This document shows positions 10,616 through 21,726 of a stretch of DNA of 64,000 nucleotides, one piece after another (position 1 is the first letter of the stretch; the number at the start of each line of letters is the position of its first letter). This DNA is from Rachicladosporium sp. CCFEE 5018 (lineage: Eukaryota; Ascomycota; Dothideomycetes; Cladosporiales; Cladosporiaceae), in the NCBI GenBank assembly GCA_002077045.2, contig KZ111140.1, forward strand, positions 2,805,293-2,869,292. Direction: 5' to 3'. The position numbers were made by a program, and so were the translations under genes. Below the pieces are notes generated by a model, which was not told the DNA's origin, did not search any database, and saw only the letters and a list, made by a program, of their open reading frames with translations.

Positions 10616-10931
10616 GAGGGCAAGGGAACCAACCTGAATTTAGCGCGGTGTTTGGGGGATGTATCAAAGACGGCGGCACGTGCGGCGTAGGTCCAACGTG
10701 GTCACTGGTCATCACGATCAGAGCGGTGTATCTTGGACATTGCGAGAGCATAAGAGGCAGACCTCTAGATACTGAAAAGCGATTCGTACCCGGAAACTCT
10801 TTTGTGCATTTGTATGCAAGATGCTTCATGCAATATGCATTTCATGGCTTTTGTATCATTGATCCTTGATCATTGTATCATTCCCCCGCTCTGAGCTTCT
10901 CCACTGCATGGAACCGAGTAGACTGCGAAAT
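10616..10931. other. Intergenic between convergent TAF6 and NDK (block A)
   Basis: About 315 bases holding the two 3' UTRs. No other feature recognised. Confidence 0.5.
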
Positions 10932-11514
10932 CTACTTCTCGTAGACCCAGTCATGGCCAGCCTGCTTCCAGCTCTGAATCTCAGACTTGGTGAACCACAA
11001 GTCGATCTCCTTCTTGGCGGAGTCGACAGCATCGGACCCGTGGCAGACGTTGCGTCCGACGTCCTGCGTTGATGTTAGCCAACACCCTTGCCCCACCAGA
11101 CTTCCCAATGCGATGAGGAAGCACTTACAATAGCGAAATCTCCCCTGATGGTACCCGGCTGACTCGCCAACGGGTTCGTAGCACCCAGAATCATGCGTCC
11201 AGTCTTCACCACCTCACGGCCCTCCCACACCATAGCGCAGATGGGACCGGAGTTCATGTACGACACCAAGCCCTTGAAGAACGGCTTCTCGGCGAGGTCG
11301 GCGTAGTGCTTCTCGAGGTGCTCTTGGCCGGGGGAGGTGAGCTTGATGGCCACGAGCTTGAAGCCGCGGTTCTCGAAGCGGGAGATGATCGTGCCGACCA
11401 GGCCGCGCTGGACGCCGTCGGGCTTGATTGCGATGAAGCTAGGAATGATGGTCAGCTTCAATGGTGTGGGTGAGAGGGTTGATGGCGTGAAGCTTACGTT
11501 TGTTCTGAAGTCAT
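10932..11514 (-). CDS. NDK1: Nucleoside diphosphate kinase (copy A)
   Basis: Transfers the gamma phosphate from ATP to NDPs through a phospho-histidine. Three exons: 11514-11498 (only 17 bases), 11438-11129 and 11063-10932; introns have donors GTAAGC and GTAAGT and TAG/CAG acceptors. The joined product is 152 residues, the usual length: MTSEQTFIAIKPDGVQRGL, then NRGFKLVAIKL, GPICAMVWEG, GATNPLASQPGTIRGDFAI and NVCHGSD with the active-site His. The ORF is open upstream of the chosen start, in both copies, to MSSGE about 35 codons earlier. That could be 5' UTR or an extended isoform. It diverges from glucosidase II with 267 bases between. Confidence 0.93.
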
Positions 11515-11781
11515 GATGTCGGCTTGTTGTTTGAGGTTTGTGAGAAGGTGAGAGCGGTCTTTGGGGCCTAGGTGTTTGAAGATTGGAGGTCGTTCACCGC
11601 TGGACATTGAGACGGTAAAGTTTTGATGCGCTGTGTTTGGTGGGCTTGGTGGGGCAGAGACTACTGCAGGGGCGTGCATTTCAAGATGATCAGATTAGAT
11701 AAAGCTAATGTATGAGCTGCTGGAGAGCTGGATGAGTATCCCAATGCATCAACAATTGCATGCAGAAGTTCAAACAGCAAC
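11515..11781. promoter_or_regulatory. Short divergent promoter NDK / glucosidase II (block A)
   Basis: Only 267 bases separate the two start codons, so both promoters and 5' UTRs must lie here. Part of it is an in-frame extension of the NDK reading frame. Confidence 0.5.
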
Positions 11782-14700
11782 ATGGGCGTCAACGGGGCAT
11801 CTGGGAAGTGGTCGAGCTATTTGCTCGTGCTGCTGTGTATTCTGGGGATCTACACCACGCCGGCCGGTGGGTACACCCACGTAGTCTACCTTGTCAATGT
11901 TCGTGGACTCGGCTGACATACCGCGTAGTGAGTGTGAAGAAGGAGAACTTCAAGACATGCGACCAATCCGGCTTCTGCAAGCGCAATCGCGCGTATGCTG
12001 ATACTGTTACTTCGACATCGGGTTTCAAGTCACCATACGTGCTCGAAGCAGCATCGATCAAATTCGATCATGGCGTCCTTTCGGGAACAGTGATCAAAAG
12101 CCTTGCAGATGGCGCGAATGTGCGTCTGCCGCTCACAGTAGCCCTGTTCGACTCTGGAGTCGCACGCGTGTCTCTCGACGAGGAGAAGCGGAAGAAAGGC
12201 GAGATCGAACTCAGGCATGGCAGTAAGGCGCGGAAGGAGCGCTATAATGAAGCCGAGAAGTGGGCGATTGTTGGTGGGACGAAGCTTAGTTCTGGCGCGG
12301 CAATGAAGGCTGTTGGTAAAGGTGTGACGTCTGTGGTCTACGGTCCCGAGAGCAAATTCGAGGCCATCATTACGCACGCGCCGTTCGCGGTAGAATTCAA
12401 GCGTGATGGTGAGACGCAGATCAGGTTCAATGACAAAGCGTACATGAATTTCGAGCATTGGCGGCCAAAGGTTGAGAAGCCTGTTGTCGAGAAGAAGGAG
12501 GGCGAGGAAGCACCACCAGAAGACACCACTGGAGAGGATGAGTCCACCTGGTGGGACGAGTCGTTCGGTGGAAACACCGACTCGAAGCCTCGCGGACCGG
12601 AAGCGGTGGCACTGGACATCAGCTTTCCAGGCTATGAGCATGTCTTCGGGGCTGCCGAGCACACTGGACCTCTCTCGCTCAGGGAGACTCGAGGCGGCGA
12701 TGGTAAGTTCAGTGATCCGTACAGATTGTACAACTCGGATGTCTTCGAGTATGAGATGGACAGCCCGATGACACTGTACGGCTCGATCCCGTTCGTGCAA
12801 GCGCACAAGAAAGACTCCACTGTGGGTGTCTTGTGGCTCAATGCTGCTGAGACGTGGATTGATGTCACCAAGAGCACCGCATCGGCGAACCCGCTTAGTC
12901 TTGGCATCGGCGCGAAGACGACTACGAACACCCACTGGATCAGTGAGAGCGGTCTGCTCGATGTCTTCGTGTTTCTTGGACCCAAGCCGCAGGATGTCAT
13001 CGGCGCGTATTCGGAGCTCACTGGCTACACCCAGCTGCCACAGCATTTCGCCATTGCGTATCACCAGTGTCGCTGGAATTATGTCACTGATGAGGATGTA
13101 AAGGACATTGATCGCAAGTTTGACAAGCATCGCATTCCATACGATGTGATTTGGCTCGACATCGAATACACCCACGAGAAGGAGTACTTTACGTGGGATC
13201 CGATGACCTTCCCAGATCCCTTGACAATGCAGAAGCAGCTCGATAGTCACGAGAGAAAGCTTGTGTACATCATCGATCCGCACATCAAGAATACTGACAA
13301 CTACCCTATTGTCGACGAGCTAAAGTCCAAGGATCTTGCCACCCATAATAAGGATGACAACATCTACGAAGGCTGGTGCTGGCCAGGAAGCAGTCACTGG
13401 GTGGATGCTTTCAATCCCAAGGCGCATGACTGGTGGAAGACGCTATTTCGATACGACAAATTCAAGGGTACGGCCAAGAACTCGTGGCTCTGGAATGACA
13501 TGAACGAACCCTCTGTCTTCAACGGTCCTGAGACGACGATGCCCAAAGATAATCTGCATCACGGTCAGTGGGAGCATCGCGACGTCCACAATCTCAATGG
13601 CCTGACGTTCGTCAACGCGACTTATAATGCCCTCCTAGCCCGTGACAAGGAGGAAGAGAAACACAACGTGCGGCCTTTCGTTCTCACTCGCTCCTTCTAC
13701 TCTGGCTCCCAGCGCATGGGTGCCATGTGGACCGGTGACAACCAGGCCATCTGGTCTCACCTAGAAGCCTCGATCCCCATGCTGTTGAGTTTGAACATCG
13801 CCGGCTTTCCATTCGCCGGCGCAGACGTCGGTGGCTTCTTCGGCAACCCATCTAAGGAACTCCTTACCCGCTGGTATCAAGCTGGAGCCTTTTACCCGTT
13901 CTTCCGCGGCCACGCTCACATTGACACCCGTCGGCGCGAGCCTTACCTCGCAGGCGAGCCGTACACCGGAATCATCACGCAGGCTCTCAGACTGCGATAC
14001 TCCCTTCTTCCAGCATGGTACACAGCGTTCCACGAGGCTTCCACGACCGGCGCACCCATCATCAGACCACAGTACTACGTCCATCCCTCTGACGACAAGG
14101 GCTTTGCCATCGATGACCAATTTTACGTCGGATCTACAGGTCTACTGGCCAAACCCGTCACAGTTGAAGGCGCAGAGAGCCAAGAGATCTACCTTGCTGA
14201 CAAGGAGACTTACTACGACTATTTCGACTTCTGGGCGTATGAGGGTCCGGGTAAGGAGAAAGTCGCGGCACCTCTAGACACGATCCCACTGCTGATGCAG
14301 GGAGGGCACATCGTTCCTCGGCGAGACAGACCGCGCAGGAGCTCAGGCCTGATGAAGTGGGATCCGTTTACACTGGTCGTGGTGATTGGTCACTCCGGAG
14401 ATGCCGAGGGGACTCTATACCTCGATGATGGCGAATCGTTTGACTTCCAGGAAGGAGCTTACATTCACCGCAAGTTCGCCTTCTCGACCGCTGCCGGCAG
14501 CCTGCAGTCCGAGAATCTAGCGCCCGCGGGTACGAGTACAAGCAAGAAGGCGAAGGCTTACTTGGCGTCTATGGCGCAGGTACATGTGGAGAGGGTCATC
14601 ATTGTCGGCGCGCCGAGCGCATGGAAATCGAAGGCGAAAGTTCAAGTCAGCGAGACGGCCTCGGGTTCCAGCAGTTCCGCGACTAGGGACGTGCCCTTTG

Positions 14701-14792
14701 AGTTTGTGGCGAAGGATGGGGGGAAGGCTGCATATGCTGTGGTCAAGAACCCGGGAGTTTCCATCGGGGCCGGGTGGAAGATACAGTTCTGA
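11782..14792 (+). CDS. GLS2: Glucosidase II catalytic alpha subunit, GH31 (copy A)
   Basis: ER enzyme that trims the two inner glucoses from N-glycans during glycoprotein quality control, normally with a separate beta subunit. Two exons, 11782-11866 and 11929-14792; the 62-base intron (GTGGGT...GTAG) sits just after the signal peptide (MGVNGASGKWSSYLLVLLCI...TTPA). The joined protein is 982 residues, normal for the family. After the signal comes VSVKKENFKTCDQSGFC, the N-terminal beta-sandwich, then the GH31 barrel with WLDIEYTHEK and the WNDMNEPSVF signature holding the catalytic Asp. MWTGDN and FPFAGADVGGFFGN follow, then the C-terminal sandwich. There is no HDEL tail, as expected for a subunit retained through its partner. 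Copy B is 982 residues too, with mostly silent differences. Confidence 0.95.
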
Positions 14793-16610
14793 AAGCATGT
14801 GTAGTAGCGTGTATGAAGTCGAAGCAATGCCTCCACTAGTAAGCTGCTCGGCCATAGCTCCGCAGCATGCAAAATCCTTTGATGGCGTCTCAATCCCTGC
14901 GTGGAGTATTGGACCGTTGACGACGCGCATCGCCTGCGAAATTTAGGTGACCTCATTGCTGCCTGTACCTGTTACGAGGGTCGCATAAGCATAGCAGCAC
15001 AGCAATTCACTGTCGCAGCTGAAGCAGTAGGCGCACTGCCTAGGTTCTAGACCATGTGCGGTACATGTATGGGGTCGGCGATCCCGAGCGGAGGCGAATT
15101 GGACCCCGGCATTATTGTAAGATGCCTTCCACGCGTTACTTTGACGACTGTTGTGCATTCCATCGCGAGCAGCCTGATTATCATGTCGGATCCTGACGTT
15201 GCCGATGTGACTTCACGTGCCGACCGAGACCGCGGAAAAGTCATAGAGATCAGCGCTGTTACGTACCGGACTGCAGGTCCGCTTGTCGAGGAAATGACTT
15301 GCGGCGCCACGTGCCGGTCCCGAGGCTGTGTTTCAATGGCGTTACCTTAAAGCTTGGCTCTCAAACGCGACTTCAATGCTTCCCTGCATGTGGGACATGT
15401 GCTTTGCACGTTGTATGATCTACACTACTATGACGAGCGGTGATGTTCGGTTCTAGCACCGGTACCATCTCACAGGTATTTGAATTTGCAAATTGCTGAC
15501 TCGACAGTCTTTGATGGCATTGGTAAGGTGCCGCCAACTGGAGACGTGGCTGAAGTCGTCCCTGGCACCAGATCACCATCAAGAACTTTAGCCGTTTTGA
15601 CGACACGCCCGCGCCGGAATGAGCATCGCGACCCGACTCGCGACATCATCGAGCCACAGGCTGTGAATAGACTTTCGAGTTCTGAGCACATGTCTGCTCA
15701 AAGTATTACAGACGTCAACGAAGATTGCCCAGCATTTCAAGCCATGATTGTGGCTGTGCCAGCTCGATACAGTGGGCCTTGAAAGAACGGAGTCGAGACT
15801 GGTCGGCTTGTAGACTGAATCTCGTGTCTGCCGGAGTGTCGTGCGGGAGATCCACTACAGTACCCGACTGTGGCTGTGCTTGCGACGTTCAGCTGGTAAC
15901 AAAACGCGCAATCAACCTGGCTAGTCGACGATAGAGCTAGGCAAGTCACTTGCATTACCAAATGTGCGCCATTGTGGGTGCCACACCTGTGGCGGTGCAG
16001 GACAATGTCGTGGAGCAGGCGGTCAGAGGCAGTCCAAGCACTGACTAGATTGGCTTCATTTACCTATCCGCCGTTTCAAGAGCCAATGGGACTGTGAGAC
16101 GACATTCCAAAGGCTGCCAAACTCTATCACCCACATCTTCCCGTCATTCGCTCTCTTGCACTAGGTGCACTGTGCCACTGCGACCGCGTCCTGCTCTCCT
16201 CAATTCTTCTCTCGGAGCCACCGAATGTAGCTACTAGATCGTTTCAATCGCGCGATCGTGTGCAACTAGCAACAAAACTTACAGCGTCTATTCAGTCTCG
16301 AGGGGGCCTTTGCGCTGCGATCTGTGCTACGAACGACGTAGTTATCGCTAGACCAGGGCCCGTGGGAGATGATCGACTGCCGTGGCCGTCCGTTCGACAG
16401 CTTGTACAGCTGAACTCACGGCGCATTGCGGGGACTCTTCGCTCTTTCTCTGCAGCTGCTCGCAATCGTGCATGACAACTGTTAGGCGAAGAAGCCGTCG
16501 TCTATGCGCCGCGACGCGAACGTGGCGACAAATATGAGGCAACATAGTCTATCGAAGAGGGGAGACCTCCCCTCTGACCAGACTACACAAAGCGAACAGC
16601 GTCATGCTCG
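14793..16610. other. Long intergenic region (block A)
   Basis: About 1.8 kb with only short, mutually inconsistent open frames. Copy B at 50441-52222 aligns in patches with many indels and no conserved frame, which argues against a protein gene. No tRNA or repeat was recognised. The last few hundred bases should hold the promoter of the next gene. Confidence 0.5.
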
Positions 16611-18051
16611 ATGGCGGCGACTGTCACCGTCTCGCGGACCAAAACTTCCAATGTCAAACGGAAGATGGCTGCATCCCCTCAGCCAGCAGTCGACGCTCTC
16701 ACTGCGATCACTCCATATCGAATCCACGTTTCGCAGAAGTACCTTGATCTTACGCGACAAAAGCTCGAACTCGTCAGGCTCCCTCGCGAAGCCCGTTTGA
16801 CATACGGCGCCAGTCCTATCTCCACGACGGTGTCGAAGACCCAGCTCGAACCTCTGATAGATCACTGGCTAGAATCTGACTACGACTGGCGGTTCCAGGA
16901 GACGCAACTCAACGACCATCTCCCGCAGTTCCGTACCAGAGTCTGCGGTGCGCGTCTGCACTTTGTTCACAAGACTTCGAACTCGCCGGCTGCGATCCCT
17001 TTGCTGTTCATACATGGCTGGCCAGATAGCTTCATCACCGTGTCAGCAGTAATCGACAGCCTGTGCGACCCTTACGCAGCCTATGAGGACGAGCAGTCAC
17101 AAGCACCCTCATTTCATGTAGTCGCGCCAACGATACCTGGCTTCGGGTTCAGTGAGCCTGTGAAGGAGGAAGGGAATAACCTGTGGTCCACTGCGGAGGC
17201 ATTCGATGCATTGATGAAGCGGCTAGGGTATATGCACTACATGGTGTATGGATCAGACTGGTGAGTCGCGGAAAGCGAGACGGTGGTACCGGGATGAGTC
17301 GCTGACAGTGCAACTCAGGGGATTCAAGATCGCTCGCGCGATTGCACTGCAGCACCCGGAAAGCTGCATGGCAGTGCATACAACGAATCCTGAGATGCCG
17401 TGGCCGAGCCCAGAGCTGAACATGTTCCCCGGCAGTGGCATGCTATCGCCAATGCAAAGGATTCCAGTGACGCCGCAGCTCATCGCAAGTCAGGTGCCCG
17501 CAGATCAGCAGCAGACCATGGCATTCGCATTGTGCGATTCACCCTCGGGCCTCCTAGCGTACCTGATGGATATGATCAAGCCACCAGCATCGACATCTGC
17601 GCCTACCTCTAGCGTACCGACACCTTCGCCGCACCTCTCGCCCTATGCGCAACATAGTCCTGCGATATCAAGCAGTTCGCAATCTCGAGATCCATGGTCA
17701 CCCACAAACCTGATCAATTGGACTATGCTCCACTGGCTGCCCGGACCCGAGATCTCACTCCGCTGGGTCGCGAACTCCACGTCGATGGATCCTGTCCTCT
17801 GGACTGCACACTCGCAAGTCCCGCTCGGGATTACGCACTACAGCGTTCCAGGCTCCCAGCGTCGATCACACAACCCGGTAATCTGGGCAGAAGCGTACCA
17901 TCGCGTTGCGATGATCAGGAGACGGATCGGTGGTGTCAGGTTCGCGGCCTGGGAGCGACCAGACGACGTGGTGGCTGATATTCGAGAACTGGCTGGGCTG
18001 GTCTATGGCGCGGGGATTGGAGACGGTGGCATGGTTGTGGCAGGCATGTAA
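16611..18051 (+). CDS. Epoxide-hydrolase-like alpha/beta hydrolase, catalytic His replaced (copy A)
   Basis: 460 residues in two exons, 16611-17260 and 17319-18051, with a 58-base intron (GTGAGT...TCAG) splitting the Trp codon of the nucleophile elbow. The N-terminal part resembles the EHN domain of microsomal-type epoxide hydrolases (WLESDYDWRFQETQLN, FRTRVCGARLHFVH). HGWPDS at 135-140 is the oxyanion motif and GSDWG carries the nucleophile Asp216. The cap has a Ser/Pro-rich insertion. In the family the base is the His of GGHFAA; here the same place reads GGVRFAAWERPDD, so residue 424 is Arg. Copy B has the same change. Activity as an epoxide hydrolase is therefore doubtful; it could be a pseudoenzyme or use another base. 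Confidence 0.85.
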
Positions 18052-18958
18052 GGAATGTGCGGGTTATTGCACGCACACAGGCTCTGGTTTCAGGGCGCAG
18101 GTGGTATGGGATCGACGCGAGCGGCACAGTAAGACTCGGTCTGGTCGGAGTGTCTCTGTACACATACTGGGCAACAAGTCTAGGGAACGATGGCTGCCCG
18201 TAATATGTAGTGAGCAGCCTGTATGCCACAGCGGAGGGCAACGGCAAATATATCTCTCCTTTCCACTACTATCTCATCCACACAACATACGAGCGACCAA
18301 AGATGTGGATGGTAATCGATTCTCTCGTTCGCGGTCCTTCTATCCCTCACTTTGGCGTGGAATATAGCTAAGTAGCGAGATCAGTCACAAGAAGCTTTAG
18401 AGCCGTACTGGCCATGCTGTACATGGAGGTGAAAGTCTGCTTCTTCGCATGAAACCCTCGTAGTGGCTCACTTACTGTAGCAGCCACTTCCTCATGTCTC
18501 TGGATCGAAGTGAAGTCGACTATGTCCAAGAATGGGTCCGGTGGTCTGGTCCAAGGGTCACAGCAGTGAGACATTTTACGCGATCTCGAATCACAGGACC
18601 CGGCATTTTCTCGTAGGGCTGAGTGATGCGCCACTGAGGGAAATTCACAAAATCTCGCAGGCTAGAGCGCCTGATCAACTTTGACGATCTTACATCCACA
18701 CCTCGAAAACCAAAGTGCCTTAGAATCACTACGCACTCGATATCACACATCACGTTCACCTGCCTGAAACACAATCTCACTTCTCTACTACCCTACATCA
18801 ACCCATCATCGTCACTGGGCTGTGGAAACCACGCCCCAACCTACTTCACGCTGGCAGCTCTACCCATTGCCAGTCCCAAACCACACAATACGAAATTTGC
18901 CCGTTTATAACGAGCAGATTTCGTCCTACCTGAGCCTCTTACGCCACCCTCCCCTTCT
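18052..18958. other. Intergenic upstream of SPE2 (block A)
   Basis: About 900 bases containing the epoxide-hydrolase 3' UTR and the SPE2 promoter. Pyrimidine-rich stretches occur near 18760-18960. No ATG is visible in roughly the last 250 bases before the upstream ORF. No gene recognised. Confidence 0.5.
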
Positions 18959-19068
18959 ATGAGTCCAGAGGATCTTCTACGTTTGTTCTGCAAGCCAAAG
19001 AAGTGCGTATTCCTGCAGTGACCGCGGAACGTTGTGGCGGATGCTGATACATGTACAGGCCTAGGTAA
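18959..19068 (+). CDS. Spliced upstream ORF of SPE2, 17 codons (copy A)
   Basis: A small ORF in the SPE2 leader: exon 18959-19002, a 56-base intron (GTGCGT...CTGATACATGTACAG) and exon 19059-19068. It encodes MSPEDLLRLFCKPKKPR and stop. Copy B gives exactly the same peptide after splicing, whereas the unspliced frames differ (20 residues here, 60 there). The intron contains two ATGs that splicing removes. Adenosylmethionine decarboxylase mRNAs of plants and mammals carry peptide-dependent upstream ORFs that sense polyamines. A similar role here is inference. Confidence 0.6.
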
Positions 19069-19452
19069 CAGGACCAACAAAGGAATCTCTAAAACCATCC
19101 AAATTACCGAACCGCCCATCGATCGAGCCTTGAACGAGTGACAGTTGAAGAAGTGCTATAACAAAACCGACCACTGCCAATTACCACCGACAACATTCCG
19201 CCACCCAAGACCTTCGTGATCGTTCCTTCTGGACGGCCTCCCTAAGATCAGGACGAACAGTGTTTGCCGCATACCGTTTGCCGCTGGCGAAAGCCAGCCT
19301 CCACGCACCAGCAGAAAATTGTTCGCTTGGCAAGATCTCAAGGCGGTCAGACCACACAGGTCAGAAAGAGTGAAGAAGCGCCGTAAGGATCATCGCACGA
19401 GTATAACGCGAAAGTAGAGAGTCTGTCGAGCGGTCTTCAGTATAGCACAGAG
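19069..19452 (+). promoter_or_regulatory. AUG-free leader between upstream ORF and SPE2 start (block A)
   Basis: 384 bases from the upstream stop codon to the SPE2 ATG with no ATG in any frame; copy B (54479-54861) also has none. About six would be expected by chance. This fits a long transcribed leader suited to reinitiation after the upstream ORF (inference). Confidence 0.6.
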
Positions 19453-21021
19453 ATGATCCACGCCGAAGTACCCACACACTACACCGGCTCGCCGTCATCT
19501 CTCGCCGGCACACCTCACCTGACGATCAATCATGATGTTACAGCCGATCTAGACTCCAGCAATGCGTTCGAAGGACCCGAGAAGCTGCTTGAATTGTGGT
19601 TCAGTCCGTCCGAGCAAGCACTCGCGGCTTCTGCCTCGCCACTGGGTCTGAAGGCAGTCTCGCAGGAGTCATGGAAGGAGATGCTGGATCTTGTCAATTG
19701 CAAAGTCCTTTCAATCATCGAATCACGCAATGTCGACGCCTACCTACTCTCGGAGTCGAGCATGTTCATCTTCCCGCACAAGCTCGTCCTGAAAACCTGC
19801 GGCACTACGACCCTCCTGTGTGGCTTGCCGCGCATGCTTGAGATTGCAGCTCTCGAAGCTGGCTTTCCGCACGTTCAGGGCAATGCCAGTAAGTGCATCA
19901 CGGCCGCCGCTACACCACATCGCGTCTTCTACAGTCGCAAGAACTTTCTGTACCCTGACGAGCAGCGTGGCCCACATCGCAGCTGGCGAGACGAAGTACG
20001 CTTCCTTGACAACATGTTCCTCGGTGGCAGTGCGTACATGATCGGCAAGATGAATGGCGAGCACTGGTATCTATACATCACAGGACCTGGCACTGAACTT
20101 ACGCCACCCACCACGCCGATCGAGGAGCGTTTCGAATCGCCGACTAAGCACATCAGCCTCCCTGAGCAGATGAATAAGATGTCATGCAACGACGATGATC
20201 ATAGAGACGAGACTCTTGAGGTTCTGATGACGGACCTTGATACCAAGAACGCCCGACAGTTCTACCTCGAAGATGCAAGTCAAATTGCACACGAGAACGC
20301 TCGTCGCACACAGCTGGCCCGCAGAGACGCTGTTCAGCATCTTGGCGTTGTAGCCGGTGCGAATGACTCCAATTCTAGCATCTCTGGAAACACTCTCGTG
20401 AATGGCAGTAGTCAGGACGATTCTGGTATTGACGTCTTTGCGCAGACATCTAGCGATCACTCAGGTTGTAGCTCCGATGCTGAGGATGACGTTATGACTT
20501 TTTCGGCGGAGTTGAGCACTGAAGGCCACACTCTGGGCACAGTCATTTCGGAAGCCTGTGGACTGTCAGACGTGTATCATCAGTCGAAGTACTCCGACGC
20601 TCGCATCGACGCCTACTCGTTCGCGCCTTGCGGCTTCTCAGCCAATGGCGTCGTACCCGAGCCCAGCGATCCGGACACCACGCACTACTGGACTGTCCAT
20701 GTCACACCTGAGCCTCAGTGCTCGTACGCAAGCTTCGAAACAAATGTTCCGACCCGCCAGACTGGTCGCGAGACCGTCGAGGTCGTTGAACAGGTCGTCG
20801 ACATCTTCAAGCCCGGCCGCTTCAGCGTCACACTCTTCGAAGCCAAGAATGGCGATGCCACCTCAATGGCGAAGAAGGACAAACGCATGAACACCGTCAA
20901 GGGCTATCGTATGGTCGACCGCATCGTGCATGATCTCGAGGGATATGAACTGATCTTCAGATACTTCGTTCGAAACGACTGGAAGGGTGGTGCGCCGAGG
21001 TTGGGAGAGAAATGTTGGTAG
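19453..21021 (+). CDS. SPE2: S-adenosylmethionine decarboxylase proenzyme (copy A)
   Basis: Makes decarboxylated AdoMet, the aminopropyl donor for spermidine and spermine. Single exon, 522 residues, long as in filamentous fungi. FEGPEKLLELWF is the conserved N-terminal motif. YLLSESSMF at about 97-105 is the self-cleavage site; cleavage between Glu101 and Ser102 turns the Ser into the pyruvoyl cofactor. KTCGTTTLL holds the catalytic Cys117. Middle insertions are acidic and Ser-rich, and the C-terminal part closes the four-layer fold. Expression is probably set by the upstream ORF at 18959. Copies differ at about a dozen residues. A 225-base island near 20646-20871 is 16 percent divergent while its flanks are about 1 percent. 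Confidence 0.95.
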   Translation: MIHAEVPTHYTGSPSSLAGTPHLTINHDVTADLDSSNAFEGPEKLLELWFSPSEQALAASASPLGLKAVSQESWKEMLDLVNCKVLSIIESRNVDAYLLSESSMFIFPHKLVLKTCGTTTLLCGLPRMLEIAALEAGFPHVQGNASKCITAAATPHRVFYSRKNFLYPDEQRGPHRSWRDEVRFLDNMFLGGSAYMIGKMNGEHWYLYITGPGTELTPPTTPIEERFESPTKHISLPEQMNKMSCNDDDHRDETLEVLMTDLDTKNARQFYLEDASQIAHENARRTQLARRDAVQHLGVVAGANDSNSSISGNTLVNGSSQDDSGIDVFAQTSSDHSGCSSDAEDDVMTFSAELSTEGHTLGTVISEACGLSDVYHQSKYSDARIDAYSFAPCGFSANGVVPEPSDPDTTHYWTVHVTPEPQCSYASFETNVPTRQTGRETVEVVEQVVDIFKPGRFSVTLFEAKNGDATSMAKKDKRMNTVKGYRMVDRIVHDLEGYELIFRYFVRNDWKGGAPRLGEKCW

Positions 21022-21726
21022 GTGGTTGATGGCTTCTGGTGTCTCGCACGGTGGCGAAGTGGTTGATGTCACGCTCCTTCGTAACGGCCTGTATCTCGTA
21101 TCTAGTCTTTGGTTTGCGTGTCTCCGTTCATACAATGTCATCTGTATTTTCTTCGTGGGTGTTTCAGGGTGTCTCTACTGTCTGGACACCTCTGTTGAGT
21201 CCATGTCTAGTGCCTCTCGCAACAACTTTCGAGCATGCCATGGGAGTAGGAGTACATGTTCCACGTTTGCTGTACGGTACATAAGAATATAACATGCAGT
21301 TGGACTATGGATTGAACGGGCACGTATTACGATTCGAGGTGAGCACACATTGGATATCCACGTAACTCACAGCAGTATCAACTGCCCAGTCAGAATTTCA
21401 GCGCTTTAACAGAGCACGTTGTGAAGCAGATATCTTCGTGTACCAGAGTATTGCTATGCATTTCAGCTATTCAAGCAGTGATGTAGCTAAGTAACTAGTT
21501 CGGTGGTCAAAAGTGTTCTGAATTCCATGGGTAATGGTGAAACAATGGAAACCATCTACAGTACATGGTCCATTGTCATCCCCCAACGCCTCGCCAATAG
21601 ACATCATAGAGAGCACTCATATGCTTCTGGACGGCCATGCCAGACTCGTCATACATTGATGTATCCCATCCCATCCCCTTCATTTCCAGAACGCCGTTTG
21701 TGCCGGTCGCCGCCAATTGACAGTGG
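21022..21726. other. Intergenic between convergent genes (block A)
   Basis: About 700 bases holding the SPE2 3' UTR and that of the small minus-strand gene. Copy B is similar at the two edges and diverged in the middle. No gene recognised. Confidence 0.5.

Noticed and set aside
12030..13283. Long antisense open frame of 417 codons within glucosidase II
   Set aside because: Shadow of a highly constrained GC-rich coding sequence; the sense frame has full family motifs and the antisense has none.
14793..16610. Possible gene in the long intergenic region before the epoxide-hydrolase-like gene
   Set aside because: Short frames only, and copy B aligns in patches with indels that break every frame.
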